This document shows, in pieces, positions 1-4,628 of a stretch of DNA of 7,313 nucleotides (position 1 is its first letter; each line of letters starts with the position of its first letter). The position numbers and the translations under genes are program-made. Below the pieces are notes generated by a model, which did no database searches, was not told the origin of the DNA, and saw nothing but the letters and a program-made list of their open reading frames with translations. The DNA is from Clostridia bacterium (GTDB taxonomy: Bacteria; Bacillota; Clostridia; Christensenellales; Borkfalkiaceae). Location of the stretch: positions 1-7,313 of the forward strand of contig JAGBSS010000153.1 of the NCBI GenBank assembly GCA_017631725.1. Reading direction: 5' to 3'.

Positions 1-2145
1 AATAGGTTGTTTTCCAACTGTTGCAACATCATTTTTTATTCCATATCTTATTCCGTCTATTACGGTGTAAATATATCCGTCATCTGCCACGTCATTACTC
101 AAACAAGACCACACTACTGGACAGTTTGAATAGTTCCAATTATATTGCCAACCACTTGGCTGAGATTGTGTCTCACAATAAATCGTTAACCCCTTACCAT
201 AAAATACATCATCACCTATACTTGTTACACTATTTGGTATTTTAATACTTGTTAATGAATAACAATTATTGCATGCTCTATCTCCGATACTTGTTACACT
301 GTCTGGTATTACTATACTTGTTAAACTACTGCAATTTTCGAACGCAGAAGAACCTATACTTGTTACGCTATTTGGTATTACTATACTTGTTAAACTACTG
401 CGATAATAGAACGCAGAAGAACCTATACTTGTTATTTTAACCCCATCAATAGCTTCTGGAATAGTAATTTCCGTAAATGTTTTTCCGTGAGTTGTTAATC
501 CTATAATACTGCCGTTAGACACGTTAAATATTGCAAGCCACTGCGCATTAATAGTAGTGTTTTCTGCAGGCATTTTTACAGGCATCACTTTATCCCAATT
601 ATCAAACGTGTAGCCTACTCTTTCTAAATTAGATGGCAATATTTCAGTGATGTTACTGTTGTAATCTTGAGTAATTTGTTTATTTGCTTGCCCGTTACCA
701 TAAACAATAGTTAAAGTATACTGATTTATTTGCCACTTTGCGTTTGTAGTAAAACTTTCACTTACGTTTGTTAAATTCTTATCAAAACCTGTATGTGAAT
801 AACCTGTTTTTGTAAAGGCAGGTGCAGTAACGCTATCACCATATTTTACCGTTTGACTTGCGTTACCGCTTGCAAGTACGCCACCATTGCCGTTAAACGT
901 AACGGTATATTTATCTCTAGTATAATAAACTTTTAAAACAGTCGTTCCGTTCGCATTTATATTTCCGCTTTCTTCGGTTGTGGCTTTATGCGTAAAGTGT
1001 GCAAACGTCTTTATTTCCGCATTAGCAGTAGTGTCAGTTGGTCCTGTTTTGCTTACTGTTTGAGTTAAAGTATATTTGTCATTATCTAAATTCTCTAAAT
1101 AATACTCTATCTTGTATGGGGTATTTGTGTTGGCATTCCAACTAGCAGTTATGGTCGTATCGATAGTTATAGGATTGCTAAAATCATAATCCCACCCAGC
1201 AAAGATATAGCCCGTTTTTGTAGGGGAGTTTGGCTTTGTTGCAAAAGAATCTTCTTCAACTACTTGTTTTAAAACGCTTGTTCCACCATCGGTATTGAAC
1301 ATTACTTCATACATAGGGCGACGGCGTACAGTTACAGTGTAAGTTTTTGGGAAATAGCCTTCATTTGTTACTAAAATGTAGTAAGTATTATTCTCTACAA
1401 ATAAATCATTTACTGCGTAACTTGGTATACAGTCTGTTTCTTTACAATTTATATCGCTAAATACTCTATAACTTGCACCTTCAGCAACTTCGATAGTTTC
1501 TGCAAAGTTAAAGTTGGTTTGTGAGTTCGGTACTTTTACAAAAAGGTTTGTGCCGTCAATTTCATAAATATCGCTTGCTATTTCAGTACCCATAAGTGCT
1601 GTTGTAACATAGTTACAAACAGTACATTTTTTATTTTTATCAAACGTATGTTTTTCTCTATCTAATTTTTCAGTACAGCCATTAATTAAGCAAGCGTGAT
1701 AATGGTGTGTTTCCGTTTGCGACCATCCAGTATCTTTACTATGAGTTCCAATAGCACCATAAAAAGCTCCACAATCATCACAGGTTGCTTTTTCTTGACA
1801 AGTTGCAGTGCCACCATTACAATTTTTTGTTTCTTTATGAGAACTATCATTAGCGCAAGTTTTAGTATGTGTTCCGTTTCCGTTTGAAACCCAACCGCTA
1901 TAATCGTGACTTAATTTTTCGCCATTTTCAAACGTTTCCAATCCTCTCTCGCCACAAATGCAAGAAAAATAATATGTAGCCTTATTTTCACAAGTAGCGG
2001 TAGTTGCCTTAAACGTATCGTTTACAACTTGTTGGTCGTATGTATGCGTATGTGGTGGTTCTTTATCACCACAACCCGTAAGTGTAAACATACACGTACA
2101 AAGTGCTAAAATTGTTATTAAAATTGATAAAATTTTCTTTTTCAT
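1..2145 (-). CDS. Surface lipoprotein with Cys/His-rich region, InlB-type repeats and BspA-type LRRs (3' end outside window)
   Basis: The reading frame is open for all 715 codons from ATG at 2145 to the left edge, so the C-terminus is missing. Residues 1-25 are a lipoprotein signal: KKK, a hydrophobic core, then lipobox LTGC with Cys25 as the probable lipidated residue. Residues about 32-180 are rich in Cys and His, with CxC, CxxC and CxxxxC pairs and HTH/HHYH motifs. Residues about 190-275 resemble a cadherin-like beta-sandwich ending in YTVTV. InlB/Listeria-Bacteroides-type repeats (GY.F.GW, then A.W) lie at about 279-340, 408-473 and 475-536, with a TPYKIEYYLEN-type beta module at about 343-407. 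Four 23-residue BspA-like LRRs (SLTSIVIPNSVTSIG) follow from about 555 to 645. The RBS AGGAAGG lies 4 nt upstream. The protein is probably an extracellular adhesion or binding lipoprotein; the ligand cannot be read from the sequence. The domain types are recognised by pattern, not by search. Confidence 0.93.
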   Translation of the reverse strand, partial: MKKKILSILITILALCTCMFTLTGCGDKEPPHTHTYDQQVVNDTFKATTATCENKATYYFSCICGERGLETFENGEKLSHDYSGWVSNGNGTHTKTCANDSSHKETKNCNGGTATCQEKATCDDCGAFYGAIGTHSKDTGWSQTETHHYHACLINGCTEKLDREKHTFDKNKKCTVCNYVTTALMGTEIASDIYEIDGTNLFVKVPNSQTNFNFAETIEVAEGASYRVFSDINCKETDCIPSYAVNDLFVENNTYYILVTNEGYFPKTYTVTVRRRPMYEVMFNTDGGTSVLKQVVEEDSFATKPNSPTKTGYIFAGWDYDFSNPITIDTTITASWNANTNTPYKIEYYLENLDNDKYTLTQTVSKTGPTDTTANAEIKTFAHFTHKATTEESGNINANGTTVLKVYYTRDKYTVTFNGNGGVLASGNASQTVKYGDSVTAPAFTKTGYSHTGFDKNLTNVSESFTTNAKWQINQYTLTIVYGNGQANKQITQDYNSNITEILPSNLERVGYTFDNWDKVMPVKMPAENTTINAQWLAIFNVSNGSIIGLTTHGKTFTEITIPEAIDGVKITSIGSSAFYYRSSLTSIVIPNSVTSIGSSAFENCSSLTSIVIPDSVTSIGDRACNNCYSLTSIKIPNSVTSIGDDVFYGKGLTIYCETQSQPSGWQYNWNYSNCPVVWSCLSNDVADDGYIYTVIDGIRYGIKNDVATVGKQPI
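210..440 (-). repeat. Tandem 69-bp repeats encoding BspA-type LRRs
   Basis: On the plus strand the hexamer tacttg recurs at 219, 288, 357 and 426, exactly 69 bp apart. Each unit encodes one 23-residue leucine-rich repeat of the LRR_5 (BspA) type, with the consensus LTSIxIPxSVTSIGxxxF. The two units nearest 296-435 are almost identical in DNA, including the SSAF segment. The unit near 230-290 has diverged (DRACNNCYS). The array belongs to the lipoprotein gene and is coding, not intergenic. Near-identity at the DNA level suggests recent duplication or gene conversion. Confidence 0.92.
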
Positions 2146-2149
2146 AAAA

Positions 2150-2156
2150 CCTTCCT
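2150..2156 (-). promoter_or_regulatory. Ribosome binding site of the left lipoprotein
   Basis: AGGAAGG read on the minus strand, 4 nt before the ATG at 2145, which is short spacing. It lies just beyond the U-tract of the leader terminator, so a terminated transcript would lack the RBS altogether. Confidence 0.75.
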
Positions 2157-2161
2157 AAAAC

Positions 2162-2191
2162 AAAAAAGTGCGACAACCGAAGTTGTCGCAC
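2162..2191 (-). terminator. Intrinsic terminator with UUCG tetraloop in the 5' leader
   Basis: Read on the minus strand, GTGCGACAAC pairs perfectly with GTTGTCGCAC (10 bp) around a UUCG loop closed by C-G. This is the exceptionally stable cUUCGg tetraloop. Six U residues follow at once (2167-2162). The hairpin therefore has every mark of a Rho-independent terminator. It lies upstream of the lipoprotein gene (RBS at 2150-2156), not after a gene, and downstream of a good minus-strand promoter. It may be an attenuator or the 3' end of a small leader RNA. The structure is seen directly; termination is inferred. Confidence 0.85.
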
Positions 2192-2213
2192 AAAAACGCA
2201 AACTCCGATTGTC

Positions 2214-2364
2214 GCCAAACAAAATCGGTATAAAGCAAGAAAGTTGCTATATATTATCCCGTGGAATTTGCATTTTATCAAATTCAATTGATAATATATA
2301 GCAAAAATATGCCTTTAAAAAATAAAAGACTTTCTTGCACTAAAATTATTCGATTTTGTTTGGC
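2214..2364 (-). ncRNA. Structured leader RNA of nested inverted repeats, family not recognised
   Basis: Three sets of perfect inverted repeats are nested. P1 is 14 bp (2214-2227 with 2351-2364), P2 is 10 bp (2235-2244 with 2329-2338) and P3 is 14 bp (2245-2258 with 2290-2303). A weaker 6-bp P4 (2264-2269 with 2280-2285) lies inside the apical loop. P2 and P3 are continuous on one side and separated by a 25-nt bulge on the other (2304-2328). A sigma-A-like promoter immediately outside predicts transcription starting at about 2364, the first base of P1. The strand assignment rests on that promoter and on the minus-strand terminator at 2162-2191. I do not recognise it as a known riboswitch, T-box or 6S RNA. 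A small palindromic transposable element is the main alternative. Confidence 0.6.
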
Positions 2365-2370
2365 ATAATC

Positions 2371-2399
2371 ATTATATCATATTTATTTCCCTTTTGCAA
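2371..2399 (-). promoter_or_regulatory. Extended -10 promoter for the left lipoprotein leader
   Basis: On the minus strand, -35 TTGCAA (2399-2394) is followed by a 17-nt spacer and a consensus -10 TATAAT (2376-2371). TG one base before the -10 gives the extended form TGnTATAAT. The expected start, about 7 nt downstream, falls at about 2364, giving a leader of roughly 220 nt before the ATG at 2145. The -35 matches consensus at only four of six positions, but the extended -10 compensates. Confidence 0.75.
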
Positions 2400-2447
2400 T
2401 AAAACTTATATCAAAAAAATTCACACGCAATCACCACTTGTCTGCCA

Positions 2448-2487
2448 AACAAAAAATAGCATCCAAACGGATGCTATTTTTTGTTTT
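2448..2487. terminator. Long symmetrical hairpin, likely bidirectional terminator
   Basis: A perfect 17-bp stem (2448-2464 with 2469-2485) surrounds an AAAC loop. The core ATAGCATCC/GGATGCTAT is flanked by an A-run on the left and a T-run on the right, so on either strand the RNA ends in a U-tract. It lies between two divergent promoters (minus at 2371-2399, plus at 2546-2574). No plus-strand gene precedes it and no minus-strand gene lies upstream on the other side. It probably insulates glnA from the lipoprotein locus, or ends a small RNA not yet identified. Confidence 0.75.
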
Positions 2488-2498
2488 TGTAAATGAAG

Positions 2499-2524
2499 AA
2501 AGAGTGCTTTTATGCACTCTTTTT
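2499..2524 (+). terminator. Second terminator-like hairpin upstream of glnA
   Basis: AAAGAGTGC (2499-2507) pairs with GCACTCTTT (2514-2522), 9 bp, around a TTTTAT loop, and the T-run continues to 2524. The tail suits plus-strand termination. It lies 14 nt after the preceding hairpin and 22 nt before the glnA -35 box, so it precedes the glnA promoter and cannot attenuate transcription from it. No plus-strand gene in the window would need it. Confidence 0.65.
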
Positions 2525-2545
2525 CCATTTCGATATACTAATTAA

Positions 2546-2574
2546 TTGACTAAATTAAAAAAAAGGTTTATACT
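2546..2574 (+). promoter_or_regulatory. glnA promoter (sigma-A type)
   Basis: -35 TTGACT (2546-2551), a 17-nt spacer, then -10 TATACT (2569-2574): five of six matches in each box at optimal spacing. Transcription is expected to start at about 2581, leaving a leader of about 20 nt that contains only the RBS. I see no TGTNAN7TNACA (GlnR-type) box nearby. Confidence 0.82.
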
Positions 2575-2590
2575 TTTTATACTTTATTAT

Positions 2591-2596
2591 AAGGAG
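2591..2596 (+). promoter_or_regulatory. glnA ribosome binding site that fixes the start
   Basis: AAGGAG lies 6 nt before the ATG at 2603. This favours 2603 over an in-frame TTG at 2546, which is itself part of the -35 box and would add 19 residues absent from the family. Confidence 0.9.
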
Positions 2597-2602
2597 TTTT
2601 TT

Positions 2603-4027
2603 ATGGCAAAAACTATTAAAGACGTTATTTCTTTAATCAAAGAAAAAGACATTAAAATGGTTGACTTTAAAATGGTTGACATTAACGGACAATACCGCCA
2701 CGTTACTATTCCCGCCGAAAACTTTTCAGAAGATACTATGAAAAACGGCATTGGATTTGACGCATCTAACTACGGCTATGCAGTAGTAGAAAAAAGCGAT
2801 ATGGTGTTTATTCCAGACCCTGATACTGCAACCATTGACCCATTTTGCGAAATTTCAACCCTTTCTATGACCGGTAATGCAATGATTATAGATTCACCTG
2901 TTAATCGCCCACTTGCACAATACCCAAGAAACATTGTTTTGGCGGCAGAAAAATATATGCAAGACCTTGGCATTGCAGACACTATGCTTATTTTGCCAGA
3001 ATTTGAGTTTTATCTTTTTGACCAAGTTGGTTGGGAAGTTCAACCAAACTGCATTGGTGTTAATTTAGATGCAACACAATCTTATTGGAACAGTTATACA
3101 GAAGGTAAAGGTGTTATAGTTCCAAAACAAAAGGCTTATCACGTTGCAAAACCATTTGACACTTCTTACGAGTGCCGTAGTGAAATGTGCTTACATATGA
3201 AAGATGCAGGCATTGATATTAACTATCATCACCCAGAAGTTGCCGCATCTGGTCAATTTGAAATTGAGCCACAACTTGGTAAAATGTCTAAAATGGCAGA
3301 TGCTACAATGATGATTAAATACATTATTCATAACACCGCTTTAAAATACGGTAAAAGTGCAACCTTTATGCCAAAGCCAATTTATGGTGAAGCAGGTAGC
3401 GGTATGCACGTTCATATGCTTTTATTAAAAGATGGTCAGCCCGTTTTCTCCGATGATAACGGATATGCTAATTTAAGCAAAACTGCGCACTACTTTATGG
3501 GTGGATTACTTAAACACATTGCATCTCTTTGTGCAATAACAAACCCAAGCACTAATTCATTTAAACGTTTAGTTCCAGGGTTTGAAGCTCCTGTTACGGT
3601 TGGCTATGCAACAAGTAACCGTAGCGCAGTAATACGTATTCCTGCTTATGCTAAATCTCCAGACAAGCGCCGTTTCGAACTTAGAAATCCAGATGCAACT
3701 TGCAACCCATATTTCTGCTATGCGGCAATTTTAATGGCTGGTTTAGATGGTATTAAAAACAAAATTGACCCACACGAAAACGGTTGGGGCCCTTACGATA
3801 TGAACCTTTACCACTTAAGCGATGAAGAAAAGGCAAAATTACATCACTTGCCAACCCGTTTAGAAGATGCCCTTACCGCTTTAGAAAAGGATAACGATTA
3901 TTTAACTGCTGGCGGAGTTTTCCCAAAAGAACTTATTGCAAACTTTATTAAGGCTAAAAGAGAAGAATGTAGTGAGTTTTCTAAAATTCCACACCCTGCA
4001 GAATTTGATAAGTATTACAATCTATAA
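2603..4027 (+). CDS. glnA: Class I glutamine synthetase (glutamate-ammonia ligase)
   Basis: This enzyme makes glutamine from glutamate, ammonia and ATP in the cytoplasm, normally as a dodecamer. The 474-residue protein has the N-terminal beta-grasp region (about 15-100) followed by the catalytic domain. Visible active-site elements are FDAS with Asp53 (the Asp50 of E. coli), PEFEF with metal ligands Glu133 and Glu135, HHPEVAASGQFE (209-220), GSGMHVH with His269, PGFEAP with Glu328 (the catalytic flap), NRSAVIRIP with Arg340 and Arg345, and RRFELRNPD with Glu359 and Arg361. The C-terminus HPAEFDKYY is typical. Length and the segment NLYHLSDEE (Tyr403) resemble the longer beta-type with its adenylylation tyrosine. 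The B. subtilis-type regulatory Arg62 position appears to be Val61. The gene is monocistronic, with its own promoter and terminator. No nitrogen-regulator binding site is evident. Confidence 0.97.
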   Translation: MAKTIKDVISLIKEKDIKMVDFKMVDINGQYRHVTIPAENFSEDTMKNGIGFDASNYGYAVVEKSDMVFIPDPDTATIDPFCEISTLSMTGNAMIIDSPVNRPLAQYPRNIVLAAEKYMQDLGIADTMLILPEFEFYLFDQVGWEVQPNCIGVNLDATQSYWNSYTEGKGVIVPKQKAYHVAKPFDTSYECRSEMCLHMKDAGIDINYHHPEVAASGQFEIEPQLGKMSKMADATMMIKYIIHNTALKYGKSATFMPKPIYGEAGSGMHVHMLLLKDGQPVFSDDNGYANLSKTAHYFMGGLLKHIASLCAITNPSTNSFKRLVPGFEAPVTVGYATSNRSAVIRIPAYAKSPDKRRFELRNPDATCNPYFCYAAILMAGLDGIKNKIDPHENGWGPYDMNLYHLSDEEKAKLHHLPTRLEDALTALEKDNDYLTAGGVFPKELIANFIKAKREECSEFSKIPHPAEFDKYYNL

Positions 4028-4044
4028 ACAAAAAAGGACTGAAT

Positions 4045-4071
4045 TAAGGGCGTTGCTCTTAGGGATTTTTT
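4045..4071 (+). terminator. Weak hairpin with T-run just after glnA
   Basis: TAAGGGC (4045-4051) pairs with GCTCTTA (4055-4061), 7 bp including one G-U, around a 3-nt loop. GGGA and six T residues follow. The gap before the T-run makes it a weak terminator candidate; the stronger hairpin at 4081-4118 probably does most of the work. Confidence 0.35.
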
Positions 4072-4080
4072 AGAAACTAT

Positions 4081-4118
4081 AAAAGGATAGCAAAATTTTT
4101 GCTATCCTTTTTCTTTTT
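4081..4118 (+). terminator. glnA intrinsic terminator
   Basis: AAAAGGATAGC (4081-4091) pairs with GCTATCCTTTT (4101-4111). The stem can zip further through the A/T loop. TCTTTTT follows. It begins 53 nt after the glnA stop codon. On the minus strand the same hairpin ends in a shorter U-run, so it may also back up termination of the convergent lipoprotein/P-loop transcript. Confidence 0.88.
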
Positions 4119-4125
4119 GCTTTGC

Positions 4126-4160
4126 AAAACACACCACTTAACGTTGTTAAGTATAGTGTG
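4126..4160 (-). terminator. Candidate terminator of the P-loop gene transcript
   Basis: On the minus strand, CACAC and ACTTAAC pair with GTTAAGT and GTGTG (4156-4160 with 4130-4134; 4146-4152 with 4136-4142). A 3-by-1 internal loop separates the two helices, and TTTT follows. It begins 25 nt after the P-loop gene's stop codon. A second hairpin, AAGTATAG/CTATACTT (4149-4156 with 4161-4168), shares bases with it and cannot form at the same time. Confidence 0.5.
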
Positions 4161-4185
4161 CTATACTTTCCTTTTATAAGTTTAA

Positions 4186-4626
4186 TTATATTTGCAATAA
4201 TATTTCTTCTAATAATACTTTTGCTTGAATATCGTTGATTGCATCAATTTCAGCATTTGCGTTATACTTTGCTAACCACTGTTCAATATATGCTTTTTTA
4301 TACCAAATTAAATCTGCATTAAGCGATTTTATATATCTAACAGCGCCATTTTTGGTGTCACGAGAACGGCTTGCGCAAACAACCAAATCGCAATTTTCTT
4401 TAATAAATATATCAAACGCATTCTTTAGTTCAGTTTCTCCATCGCCTAATGTCGTAATCCCTATTTTTTTAACGTCGTACTCAAACATCGCAGACAAATC
4501 ATATAAGCTTTCTTGCTTAAAATATGTTTGTGTGAATTGATTATGCCCAACTAATTTTGCATATAATTTTTTTAAAACCGACGTTTTGCCACAATTGGCT
4601 TTTCCGTTTAAAACAATTATTTTCAT
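4186..4626 (-). CDS. Small P-loop NTPase of unknown function
   Basis: The 146-residue protein opens with beta-strand KIIVLN followed by a clear Walker A motif GKANCGKT (residues 8-15), so it very likely binds ATP or GTP. Segment 79-86 (CDLVVCAS, Asp80) could serve as the Walker B strand. SRSRD (86-90) and Arg97 could be phosphate-contacting or lid residues. TTLGDGE (58-64) is another loop that may face the nucleotide. There is no signal peptide, membrane segment or second domain, so the protein should be cytoplasmic. I chose ATG 4626 because AAGGAG (4633-4638) lies 6 nt upstream; a longer in-frame start at 4686 would overlap the preceding gene by 58 bases and has no support. It follows a secreted lipoprotein gene by 2 nt and is probably translationally coupled to it. 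A kinase-like or dephospho-CoA-kinase-like fold is possible but not shown. The function is unknown. Confidence 0.87.
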   Translation of the reverse strand: MKIIVLNGKANCGKTSVLKKLYAKLVGHNQFTQTYFKQESLYDLSAMFEYDVKKIGITTLGDGETELKNAFDIFIKENCDLVVCASRSRDTKNGAVRYIKSLNADLIWYKKAYIEQWLAKYNANAEIDAINDIQAKVLLEEILLQI

Positions 4627-4628
4627 GA

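Noticed and set aside
21..440. Plus-strand frames opposite the LRR region
   Set aside because: They are Leu/Tyr-rich antisense readings of the 69-bp repeats without start signals.
2066..2287. A 73-codon minus-strand open frame overlapping the leader and the start of the left lipoprotein gene
   Set aside because: It begins with TTG without an RBS, lies in a different frame from the lipoprotein, crosses the terminator hairpin and has no domain-like composition. The signal-peptide frame from 2145 is clearly the real one.
2214..2364. MITE or small palindromic transposon
   Set aside because: Terminal inverted repeats would fit, but I see no target-site duplication at the ends (bases just outside 2214 and 2364 do not match), and the promoter start coincides with the stem, favouring RNA. 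It is not fully excluded.
2214..2364. 6S RNA
   Set aside because: A rod-like fold starting at +1 is reminiscent, but the 25-nt one-sided bulge, very AT-rich stems and the extra downstream terminator do not match what I know of 6S RNA.
2546..2602. N-terminal extension of glnA from a TTG at 2546
   Set aside because: The TTG belongs to the -35 box, the extension is absent from the family, and AAGGAG points to 2603.
2525..2602. GlnR or other nitrogen-regulator operator before glnA
   Set aside because: No TGTNAN7TNACA motif or other clear palindrome was found near the promoter.
4235..4540. A 101-codon plus-strand frame opposite the P-loop gene
   Set aside because: The minus frame carries a Walker A motif and a coupled RBS; the plus frame has neither RBS nor recognisable motif.
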